A stretch of DNA of 8,105 nucleotides, taken from positions 1-8,105 of the forward strand of contig JBKEBP010000237.1 in NCBI GenBank assembly GCA_047973235.1. Reading direction: 5' to 3'. Origin of the DNA: Aequitasia sp047973235 (lineage in GTDB: Bacteria > Bacillota > Clostridia > Lachnospirales > Lachnospiraceae). This document shows, one piece after another, positions 1-6,585 of this stretch (positions are counted from its first letter, which is position 1; each line of letters starts with the position of its first letter). The notes under the pieces were generated by a model. The model did not search any database, had not been told where the DNA came from, and worked only from the letters and a program-made list of their open reading frames with translations. The translations under genes were made by a program, and so were the position numbers.

Positions 1-1
1 G

Positions 2-88
2 ATGAATGATAAAGAACGTTTAAAAAAGTTAAAAGATTGGAAGAAGGCGGTAACATATGCATTTGATTGGGCTAAGAACGAAGACTAA
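2..88 (+). CDS. C-terminal end of an unidentified protein, or a 28-residue small ORF
   Basis: An open frame runs from the window edge to a TAA at 86-88. An ATG sits at 2-4, so this is either the tail of a longer gene that starts upstream or a 28-residue peptide; the edge prevents deciding. The visible residues are highly charged and lysine-rich at first (MNDKERLKKLKDWKK) and end in AFDWAKNED, which looks like an amphipathic helix. I do not recognise the family. The candidate promoter for the next gene begins 4 bases after this stop, so the two are probably not one tight operon. The truncated-tail reading is more likely than an independent small gene, because no ribosome binding site can be inspected. 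Confidence 0.5.
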   Translation: MNDKERLKKLKDWKKAVTYAFDWAKNED

Positions 89-91
89 ATA

Positions 92-120
92 TAGACAGTA
101 GAAGTTAAAACATATATAAT
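92..120 (+). promoter_or_regulatory. Sigma-A type promoter for the phosphofructokinase gene
   Basis: The -35 box TAGACA (92-97, five of six matches to TTGACA) is separated by exactly 17 bases from a perfect -10 box TATAAT (115-120). Transcription would start near 127, giving a leader of only about 24 bases, just enough to hold the ribosome binding site at 139-143. No room is left for a riboswitch or attenuator. Confidence 0.75.
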
Positions 121-150
121 AAATAAAAAAAACAAATCGGAGGACAGGTA

Positions 151-1401
151 ATGAAGAAAAATGTAATTGTAGGGCAATCGGGTGGACCTACAGCAGCAAT
201 TAACTCATCACTAGCAGGAGTATATAGAACTGCAATTGATAGAGGCGCAAGTAAAGTATATGGGATGATTTATGGAGTTCAAGGACTCTTAGAAGAACGC
301 TATATAGATCTTTCAGATCATATCACATCAGAACTCGATGTAGAACTTTTAAAGAGAAACCCGGCAGCTTTTTTAGGGTCATGTAGATTTAAGTTACCGG
401 AAATATTTGAAGATAAGACAGTATATGATAAAATTTTCAAAGTACTTGATAAGCTGGAAATTGAAGCATTCATTTATATAGGTGGCAATGATTCAATGGA
501 TACGATTAAAAAGCTCTCTGATTATGCTATAGTTACAGGCCATCCCACCAGATTTATAGGTTGTCCTAAGACTATTGATAATGACTTGGCACTTACGGAT
601 CATACGCCTGGTTATGGAAGTGCAGCTAAGTATATCGGTACATCCATGAAAGAAATAATAAGAGACAGTTTCTGCCTTGAGTATAGCAAGGGACTTGTTA
701 CTATAGTCGAAATAATGGGTAGAAATGCCGGGTGGTTGACAGGAGCAGTTGCATTATCGAAAGGTGAGGACTGCGATGGACCGGATTTAATATACTTACC
801 GGAATTACCATTTGATATGGATAAGTTTGCATCAAAGGTTAAAAAGCTTTTAAATGAGAAGAATTCAGTAGTTGTTGCAGTATCTGAGGGTGTTAAACTT
901 AAAAATGGGGATTATGTATGTTCGTTAAGTAGTAGTACCGATTTTGTTGATGCATTTGGACACAAGCAACTTTCCGGAACAGCAGCATATCTTGCAGGCT
1001 ATGTTGCAGGAGAATTTGGTTGTAAATCAAGAGCTATTGAACTTAGTACGCTTCAACGATCAGCATCTCATGCGGCTTCAAGAGTTGATATCTTAGAGGC
1101 TTATCAGGTAGGTGGTGCAGCAGTTAAAGCAGCGGATGAAGGCGATACCGGTAAAATGGTTGTGCTTCAGAGACTTTCTGATGATCCTTATCAATGCGGA
1201 ACAGAAGTAAAAGATGTGCATAAAATAGCAAATGATGAAAAGCTGGTTCCTAGAGAGTGGGTTAATAAAGATGGTACATATGTAACAAATGAGTTTGTTT
1301 CATATGTTAAGCCGCTTATACAAGGCGATGTTGCGCCTGTAATGGTTGATGGAATCCCAAGACATCTATATCAGCCAAAGGAATTAAATAGTAGGAAATA
1401 G
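151..1401 (+). CDS. pfp: 6-phosphofructokinase, probably pyrophosphate-dependent
   Basis: The enzyme phosphorylates fructose 6-phosphate to fructose 1,6-bisphosphate, the committed cytoplasmic step of glycolysis. The 416-residue length exceeds that of the short bacterial ATP enzyme (about 320). Visible motifs are the N-terminal glycine-rich loop GQSGGPTAAIN (8-18), GGNDS (111-115), PKTIDND (139-145) holding the catalytic Asp143, and MGRNAGWLTG (189-198). ATP enzymes carry Gly at the positions of Asp114 and Lys140; Asp and Lys there are the known marks of PPi use, because they block the ATP site. PPi use would make the step reversible and save ATP. Residue 113 is Asn where the ATP enzyme has its Mg-binding Asp. 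The start is supported by GGAGG at 139-143, seven bases before ATG. The gene appears monocistronic, with its own promoter at 92-120. The family is certain; donor specificity is inferred from residues only. Confidence 0.93.
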   Translation: MKKNVIVGQSGGPTAAINSSLAGVYRTAIDRGASKVYGMIYGVQGLLEERYIDLSDHITSELDVELLKRNPAAFLGSCRFKLPEIFEDKTVYDKIFKVLDKLEIEAFIYIGGNDSMDTIKKLSDYAIVTGHPTRFIGCPKTIDNDLALTDHTPGYGSAAKYIGTSMKEIIRDSFCLEYSKGLVTIVEIMGRNAGWLTGAVALSKGEDCDGPDLIYLPELPFDMDKFASKVKKLLNEKNSVVVAVSEGVKLKNGDYVCSLSSSTDFVDAFGHKQLSGTAAYLAGYVAGEFGCKSRAIELSTLQRSASHAASRVDILEAYQVGGAAVKAADEGDTGKMVVLQRLSDDPYQCGTEVKDVHKIANDEKLVPREWVNKDGTYVTNEFVSYVKPLIQGDVAPVMVDGIPRHLYQPKELNSRK

Positions 1402-1444
1402 GTGAGTATACTAAGATAGATTAAAAAAGTGTTCCGCTAAGGAT

Positions 1445-1491
1445 GCGTACTTCGGCGTATTAAATAGAGCTAAAGCTCACGCCGAAGGCGC
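1445..1491 (+). other. Nested intergenic hairpin, possible dispersed repeat or RNA element
   Basis: In the gap between the phosphofructokinase and the kinase-like gene, CTTCGGCGT (1450-1458) is perfectly complementary to ACGCCGAAG (1479-1487). Between them an eight-base bulge (1459-1466) is followed by a second small hairpin, GAGC-taaa-GCTC (1467-1478), which abuts the right arm and could stack on it. Outer bases GCG (1445-1447) and CGC (1489-1491) can extend the stem past a small bulge. No T-run follows, so it is not a standard intrinsic terminator. It is much more GC-rich than its surroundings, which suits a repeated intergenic element or a structured mRNA end. Confidence 0.6.
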
Positions 1492-1531
1492 AAATATTCC
1501 ATAATAGGAAAGTTATTTTATACTATTTTGC

Positions 1532-1560
1532 TTGCAAAAGGGACTTAAATAAGTTATCAT
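1532..1560 (+). promoter_or_regulatory. Candidate promoter for the kinase-like membrane protein gene
   Basis: TTGCAA (1532-1537, four of six matches to the -35 consensus) lies 17 bases before TATCAT (1555-1560, five of six matches to the -10 consensus). Transcription would begin near 1567 and leave a leader of about 46 bases before the ATG at 1613. In such AT-rich DNA, matches of this quality arise by chance fairly often, so this is only a candidate. Confidence 0.4.
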
Positions 1561-1612
1561 AACAATATCTAAAAGCAAATCTTTTATCATTAATAAACCC
1601 CCAAAAATATAA

Positions 1613-3028
1613 ATGAATAGAGAAGGTTACAACGTATTTCGATTTATTGAACAGGGAAGCGTCTGTCATATAGGTTCTGACTATATAGAAGGCTCTCCTA
1701 TGATTACTTACCTAAAATATCATCCTATAATAACGAAGGATGTTTTATTTAAATGGGTAAAAGATCTAGAGAAAAAATTGAATCAATTTCATAATACCAA
1801 GGGGCATGCATATGATTATGTTAGCCCACTTAGTATTATAGTGTCAGATGATCTAAGAGTTCATCTTGTAGATTTAGACTTGGAAGAGAATAAATCCATA
1901 CGACAAAAAATGGAAAGAAATAGTGTGAAAGCGCAATTTTGTCCAAGGTCAGACAGTGGTCTGGCCTCTTTTGAGGTTGATAAATATAGTCTTGGAAAGA
2001 CCATTCAGTATATATTGTCTGTAAGCGAAATTGAACCACAACTTAGGAAACACGAAGAATATAAGATTAAACAAATAATAAAAAAGTCGGTAGGAGATTA
2101 TGGTAAGGATGAAAAAATAAAGTCAAATAGTTCCGGAAGAAAATATCAAGTTGCATGTGTAGTAGTAATCATAGCCATAGCTCTGGCAACAAAGGTATTT
2201 TATATAGGTGGTGATACATCTAATAGTGTTAATGCACGAGATACGACTGATACTAACAAGGTCGATACTAATAGGACTGATACTTATGGAGATTCTGCCA
2301 AAGAAATAGAACTTCGATTTCGTATGGGAATGCTATACCTTGAGGAAATGGAAGACTATACTAAAGCGTCAGAAATGTTGTCATCAATTAGTGAAGAATA
2401 CATTGTCGCACAGCACTACTTGGATTTATCGGATTTCTTGAATGGTAAATCTGAAAAGAACGTTTGGGAAATGGGAGAAATATTGAAGATGGCTGAAAAT
2501 ACATATCCAAAAGAGGAGTTGCTGCCAATTATCACATTGCTTAGATGCAATACCCTTATAGAGAGTGTGGAAAGCTATGAGAATGTGCTTAGGATTTCTA
2601 ACCGGCTTAAAGGTAGTGAGGAAATTAATGATGAGGTATTAGTTTATAGGATAAATGCTTTTGACAAACTGAATCGCATTGAGGAGGCGTTAGAGGATAT
2701 TTGTAGTTTACTGGAGTCTGTGAGTTATATAGATTCAAAAGATGAATACTACGGAATGGCAGCAGTTATATATAAAGATAGGTGTGAGATGGATAAAGCT
2801 TATGAAACGATTGAGCGTGGAATAAAGGTATATCCGGATGGAATGGAGTTGAGAATACTCGACCTATCATACCACATATATGAAGAAAGTAATGATATAG
2901 AAAATATTAAGAGGTTAATAGATATGCATTTAGCAGATATTCCGGAAATAAAAAATACAGAGTCATTTATAGAACTCTGCAATGATAACAATATAAAAAT
3001 AGAAGATGATAAGGCAGTATTTGAATAA
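1613..3028 (+). CDS. Membrane-anchored kinase-like (pseudokinase) protein with TPR-like outer domain
   Basis: Residues 1-165 resemble the C-lobe of a Ser/Thr kinase: FHNTKGHAYDYVSPLSIIV (59-77) sits where the catalytic loop belongs, VDLDLE (86-91) where DFG belongs, and DKYSLGKTIQYIL (123-135) resembles the helix-F region. The glycine loop, the VAIK-type lysine and the HRD aspartate are absent, so phosphotransfer is unlikely. One hydrophobic segment (about 178-197) follows a basic stretch (RK at 176-177), predicting the kinase-like part inside and the C-terminus outside. After an Asp/Thr-rich linker (201-228) comes a helical region of about 240 residues with TPR-like pairs, for example RFRMGMLYLEEMEDYTKASE (235-254). 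The ATG has an in-frame TAA just before it and no Shine-Dalgarno site, so the start is provisional. Similar kinase-like proteins occur in Lachnospiraceae from memory. The general plan recalls EssB/YukC of type VII secretion, but no secretion gene is present. The next gene encodes a wall adhesin; a shared role is inference. Confidence 0.72.
   Translation: MNREGYNVFRFIEQGSVCHIGSDYIEGSPMITYLKYHPIITKDVLFKWVKDLEKKLNQFHNTKGHAYDYVSPLSIIVSDDLRVHLVDLDLEENKSIRQKMERNSVKAQFCPRSDSGLASFEVDKYSLGKTIQYILSVSEIEPQLRKHEEYKIKQIIKKSVGDYGKDEKIKSNSSGRKYQVACVVVIIAIALATKVFYIGGDTSNSVNARDTTDTNKVDTNRTDTYGDSAKEIELRFRMGMLYLEEMEDYTKASEMLSSISEEYIVAQHYLDLSDFLNGKSEKNVWEMGEILKMAENTYPKEELLPIITLLRCNTLIESVESYENVLRISNRLKGSEEINDEVLVYRINAFDKLNRIEEALEDICSLLESVSYIDSKDEYYGMAAVIYKDRCEMDKAYETIERGIKVYPDGMELRILDLSYHIYEESNDIENIKRLIDMHLADIPEIKNTESFIELCNDNNIKIEDDKAVFE
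2249..2293 (+). repeat. Three tandem 15-bp units encoding an Asp-Thr linker
   Basis: Three adjacent 15-base units each begin GATACT: 2249-2263, 2264-2278 and 2279-2293. They encode DTNKV, DTNRT and DTYGD, just outside the predicted membrane segment of the kinase-like protein. A partial unit (gatacgact, 2240-2248) precedes them. The repeat keeps the frame, so slippage would change linker length without breaking the gene. Confidence 0.65.
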
Positions 3029-3031
3029 AAA

Positions 3032-3072
3032 CTCCCTAGAAAGGGAGGATGCCGGAAACATAAGTTTCCGGC
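3032..3072 (+). terminator. Tandem hairpins after the kinase-like gene, possible terminator lacking a U-tract
   Basis: CTCCCT-agaa-AGGGAG (3032-3047) forms a perfect 6-bp stem. Four bases later GCCGGAAAC-ataa-GTTTCCGGC (3051-3072) forms a perfect 9-bp stem. Both start within 25 bases of the stop codon at 3026-3028. The second stem is strong enough for an intrinsic terminator, but AAATATATG follows instead of a T-run. It may act as a weak terminator, an mRNA 3'-end stabiliser, or a processing site between this gene and the adhesin gene. Confidence 0.45.
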
Positions 3073-3205
3073 AAATATATGAAAAAGTTTTATCTAATAT
3101 AAACTACTATCTCTGATTGATAAGTTTATTATATCTGCAACGTATGAAAAAACAATGTTAATCAAATGAACAAATTGTAAACAATAATCACAAACATGAA
3201 TATAG

Positions 3206-3211
3206 AAAGGA
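3206..3211 (+). promoter_or_regulatory. Ribosome binding site that decides the adhesin start
   Basis: AAAGGA lies five bases before the ATG at 3217. The in-frame ATG seven codons upstream (3196) has only AT-rich sequence before it and no Shine-Dalgarno site, so 3217 is the better start. It also puts the signal peptide at a normal distance from the N-terminus. Confidence 0.75.
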
Positions 3212-3216
3212 AATGT

Positions 3217-6200
3217 ATGAATAATAAAGAAAATAGGAATTATAAAAAGTTATTAGCCTTGCTCTGCGTAATGGCAGTACTAGTAAGTCTGATTGGAATT
3301 AAAACAGAGAAGGCCAGTGCTGATAACGGAGATACAGTAAGTTTTGTAGTAGGTGCGACTATATCATATGGGGCACTATTCACTAATGTATTTGGTGGCA
3401 CAGTAAATGGTAATTATGGAGAAGTATATTGTATGAATCCATCGAAGTATTCACCGAAAGCAGGAACTTATGCGATAAGTTACCTGGATAATTCAAGCCT
3501 ATTAGCTAAGGCGATGTACTACTTGTATGGTGGTGCGGGATTTACATACGGACTACTCATATCAGGGACTGATGATGATATGAGGGTTGCCACGCACATG
3601 GCAGTTTCATATATATTGGATCCAAACGGAGATTGGAAACATGGAGTAGCCGGGCCGATATTAGATGGTATTATGGGGATAGCAGAATCTATAGATAGTA
3701 ATCTACCTGCTGCACCGGAACATTTTAGAGCATATGTTTTTAATATGAATGCAGGAACGCAGGCTATGGTTGGGTCATATCTCATAGAAAATGGAAGTAT
3801 TACATTAAATAAAACATCAGCGAACACATTTATGACAGAAGGAAATGCAAATTATTCTTTAGCAGATGCAGTATACGGAGTATATTCGGATGAAGGTTGT
3901 TCATCAAAGGTAGGCGAGCTTAGAACAAATGCAGAAGGGGCAACAGATAACTTGGAAGTTACTGCAGGTACGTATTATATAAAAGAACTGTCAGCACCTA
4001 AAGGATATGCACTGGATTCAAAAATACATAGTGCTTTAGTAACGAGTGGGCAGACCACAATACTTGATGTATCGGACGCACCACAAAACAATCCTATACA
4101 GATAATGGTGGACAAGATTGACTTAGATACAAAAGTAAACAAGTCACAAGGAAATGCAAGCCTTGAAGGTGCTGAGTTTACAATTAAATATTACGCAATA
4201 GAGGCGAATACTCATGAAGATGGTATAGATCCTGCGTCACAAGGTGTATCTGCAACAAGAACGTGGGTATATAAGACGGACGCAGACGGATATATAGATA
4301 TATCAATCAATGAAAACAAGGTAAGTGGAGATGAACTGTTTTATAATAATAACGGAATAGGAACAATACCATTAGGAGTTGTAACGATTCAAGAAACTAA
4401 AGCACCCGAGGGATACTTATTAGATGATAATAGAGTACATATTAGAAAAATCGTATCAAAAGGCAGTGCTGAGTCCGTAGAAACTTATAATCAGGTGACA
4501 ATAGAAGAGCAGATAATCCGAGGAGGCATAGAGGTTGCTAAATGGGATATTGAACTTGATGAAAACACACCACAAGGGAATGCGTCACTTGAAGGAACGG
4601 AAATTGAAATTGTGAATATTAGCAATAACCCGGTTTTGGTAGATGGAAAGGAATATGCATATAATGAAGTCGTAAAGACAATCATTACTGATTCGATAGG
4701 TGTAGCAATTACTGCATATGATGCGCTTCCATACGGACAATATGAGGTGAGAGAAAAAACACCACCCAATGGTTATACAGAAGATGGAATAGTTAGTAGA
4801 GTGTTCACAATTCAAGAAGATGGAGTGATAATTAAGTTAACTGATAAAGAGACAGCTTTAAAAAACAGTGTGATCCGTGGCGGTGTCGAATTAGAAAAAT
4901 GGGATAATGAAATTGATCGAAATGAAGCACAAGGAAATGCAACACTTACAGGAGCGGTAATGGAAATCATAAATAAAAGTGAACATGCTGTATTAGTAGG
5001 GGCACAATTGTACGAGCCGAATACAGTTGTAACTTCATTGACAACCGATGAACGTGGGGCAGCAAGATTAGAACCGGATTCATTACCGTATGGAACATAT
5101 GAGGTGAAGGAAGTAATAGCACCAGAAGGATATTTGGGAGAGGGAGTGTTATCAAGAACGTTTGATATAGTGGATGAAGGTGTAATAGTGCAACTTTCGG
5201 ATACTAATACTGCTATTAAGAATAATCCGATAAGAGGGGATTTAGAACTAATTAAAATAGAAGATGGTACAGGACATAGAATGGCAGGTGTATTGTTTGA
5301 GTTAGTGTCCGAGACAACAGGTGAGAGTCATACTTTTGTAACTGACAAAAACGGTTATTATTCCACGGAATCGAAATGGAATCCTCATACGGAGAATACA
5401 AATGCTGGTGAGACGGATAAAGATGGGGTTTGGTTTGGAGAAAGCCATACTATAAACAATAATGTTGGTGCTTTGTTATATGATACATATATTATAAACG
5501 AATTGCCATGTGCGGCAAATGAAGGAAAGATACTTCTCACAGGAATCAAAATTACAATAGAAAGAAATAAGGTGACCGTGAACATGGGTACTCTCACAAA
5601 TGATGAAGAGCCTATGCCTAATATTGGTACATGCTTTTTAGAAAATAATACTGAAAAGAAGGAGATAGTTTCAAATGGAGTACATGACTTTGTGGATATA
5701 ATTGAGTATAGCAATTTTGATATAAGTGGAGAATACAAAGCCTATCTTACAGTAATGGATTATGAAACAAAAGAAGCATTAGTAATAAATGAAGAAGTGG
5801 TGAGTTCTGAACTGTTATTTACCGTAGATGAGCCGTCAGGAGAGATACGCATTCCGATTAGCATTGATACAACCGGTCTTGGTAATAAAAGACTTGTAGC
5901 ATTTGAAGAAGTTTACAAAATTATAGATGGTAAAGAGGTGCCATATTCTAAGCATAAGGACATTGAGGATTTAAACCAAACGATAGAAATAGTGACTCCA
6001 AATATTAAAACACAATTCTTTGAATCTGAAACCGAGAAAAAGGAGGTTGTCGAAGGTGGAAGGTATGACTTTGTAGATGTGGTTGAGTATAATAACTTTG
6101 AGATAAATGAAAAATACAAAGCGGTATTAGTAGTAATGGATTATGAAACAGGTGAACCATTGTTAATTGATGAAGAATTAGTCAAGTCAAGTTTTGAGTT

Positions 6201-6579
6201 TACAGTAGAAAAGCCATCAGGTGAAATAAAAGTCCCCATTCATTTCGACACAACGGACATGGGAGAAAAGACGTTGGTGGCATATGAAACGGTATATAAA
6301 ATAGTTGACGATAAGGAACTCATATATGCAACGCACTACGATTTAGAATCTACTGACCAGACAATTCACATAGAGCCTCATACTATCGAATCACATTTTC
6401 CTGAGCCTGAGATAAAGCCTAATATAGTTAACAAAGAATCTGAAAGAACTGAGTCGAATAAAAGGGGAGCAATTAAAACAGGTGACAAAGCAGGAACGTC
6501 AGTGATTATTATATTATTAATCACATCCGGCATAGTTATTGCATATGTAATTAAGAGAAAACGCAAATTTTATAAATAA
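3217..6579 (+). CDS. Wall-anchored adhesin: thioester-type domain, five Cna-B and two VaFE domains
   Basis: This 1120-residue protein should be exported and sortase-linked to peptidoglycan. Numbering from ATG 3217: signal peptide about 1-35 (KK, hydrophobic core, likely cut at ASA|DNG); thioester-type N-domain about 40-190 with Cys72 in EVYCMNP and a candidate partner Gln182 in GTQAMV; five Cna-B/SpaA modules at about 191-291, 294-433, 435-552, 554-671 and 673-798, each with a first-strand Lys and a central Glu (KEL, QET, REK, KEV, NEL); two VaFE modules at about 801-926 and 927-1053 carrying the Thr, Asp, Glu, His and Gln set of Thr-Gln ester-bond domains; a short linker; sorting signal AIKTGD (1085-1090), membrane segment 1094-1112 and basic tail KRKRKFYK. 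The layout suggests covalent attachment at the tip, a stiffened stalk and a wall anchor. The ligand is unknown and no sortase is in the window. No convincing promoter was found in the 144 bases upstream of the ribosome binding site. Confidence 0.9.
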   Translation: MNNKENRNYKKLLALLCVMAVLVSLIGIKTEKASADNGDTVSFVVGATISYGALFTNVFGGTVNGNYGEVYCMNPSKYSPKAGTYAISYLDNSSLLAKAMYYLYGGAGFTYGLLISGTDDDMRVATHMAVSYILDPNGDWKHGVAGPILDGIMGIAESIDSNLPAAPEHFRAYVFNMNAGTQAMVGSYLIENGSITLNKTSANTFMTEGNANYSLADAVYGVYSDEGCSSKVGELRTNAEGATDNLEVTAGTYYIKELSAPKGYALDSKIHSALVTSGQTTILDVSDAPQNNPIQIMVDKIDLDTKVNKSQGNASLEGAEFTIKYYAIEANTHEDGIDPASQGVSATRTWVYKTDADGYIDISINENKVSGDELFYNNNGIGTIPLGVVTIQETKAPEGYLLDDNRVHIRKIVSKGSAESVETYNQVTIEEQIIRGGIEVAKWDIELDENTPQGNASLEGTEIEIVNISNNPVLVDGKEYAYNEVVKTIITDSIGVAITAYDALPYGQYEVREKTPPNGYTEDGIVSRVFTIQEDGVIIKLTDKETALKNSVIRGGVELEKWDNEIDRNEAQGNATLTGAVMEIINKSEHAVLVGAQLYEPNTVVTSLTTDERGAARLEPDSLPYGTYEVKEVIAPEGYLGEGVLSRTFDIVDEGVIVQLSDTNTAIKNNPIRGDLELIKIEDGTGHRMAGVLFELVSETTGESHTFVTDKNGYYSTESKWNPHTENTNAGETDKDGVWFGESHTINNNVGALLYDTYIINELPCAANEGKILLTGIKITIERNKVTVNMGTLTNDEEPMPNIGTCFLENNTEKKEIVSNGVHDFVDIIEYSNFDISGEYKAYLTVMDYETKEALVINEEVVSSELLFTVDEPSGEIRIPISIDTTGLGNKRLVAFEEVYKIIDGKEVPYSKHKDIEDLNQTIEIVTPNIKTQFFESETEKKEVVEGGRYDFVDVVEYNNFEINEKYKAVLVVMDYETGEPLLIDEELVKSSFEFTVEKPSGEIKVPIHFDTTDMGEKTLVAYETVYKIVDDKELIYATHYDLESTDQTIHIEPHTIESHFPEPEIKPNIVNKESERTESNKRGAIKTGDKAGTSVIIILLITSGIVIAYVIKRKRKFYK
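4519..5232 (+). repeat. Two tandem 357-bp Cna-B modules in the adhesin
   Basis: Cna-B modules 3 (4519-4875) and 4 (4876-5232) are each exactly 119 codons and begin RGG-(I/V)-E. They share the lysine-bearing strand (VAKWD / LEKWD), QGNA(S/T)L, LPYG-YEV-E, and a C-terminal strand ending TALKN / TAIKN. Module 2 shares QGNASLEG but diverges elsewhere. The protein copies have drifted clearly, so this is an old duplication rather than a recent expansion. Confidence 0.85.
5620..6381 (+). repeat. Two tandem 381-bp VaFE (Thr-Gln ester-bond) modules in the adhesin
   Basis: The two units, 5620-6000 and 6001-6381, are 127 codons each. Shared blocks in order are NI-T, EKKE(I/V)V, DFVD-(I/V)EY-NF, MDYET-E, PSGEI, LVA(F/Y)E and H-D-E---QTI. 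The second unit has VAYE in place of VAFE. Both units keep all five residues expected for ester-bond formation. Confidence 0.85.
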
Positions 6580-6585
6580 ATGTGA

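Noticed and set aside
1501..1515. Small hairpin TTCC-ataata-GGAA as a terminator after the phosphofructokinase
   Set aside because: A 4-bp AT-containing stem is too weak, and no T-run follows directly.
1402..1612. Riboswitch or tRNA in the gap after the phosphofructokinase
   Set aside because: Apart from the nested hairpin there is no cloverleaf and no conserved riboswitch core that I can recognise.
1613..3028. Calling the kinase-like protein EssB/YukC of a type VII secretion system
   Set aside because: Only the general plan (pseudokinase, one span, helical outer part) matches. No WXG100, EssC-type ATPase or other secretion gene is in the window, and I see no specific sequence signature.
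3117..3148. TTGATA (3117-3122) and TATGAA (3143-3148) as a promoter for the adhesin
   Set aside because: The spacing is 20 bases and the -10 match is poor; nothing better was found in 3073-3205.
3196..3216. Upstream ATG at 3196 as the adhesin start
   Set aside because: It has no Shine-Dalgarno site, and AAAGGA sits five bases before the in-frame ATG at 3217.
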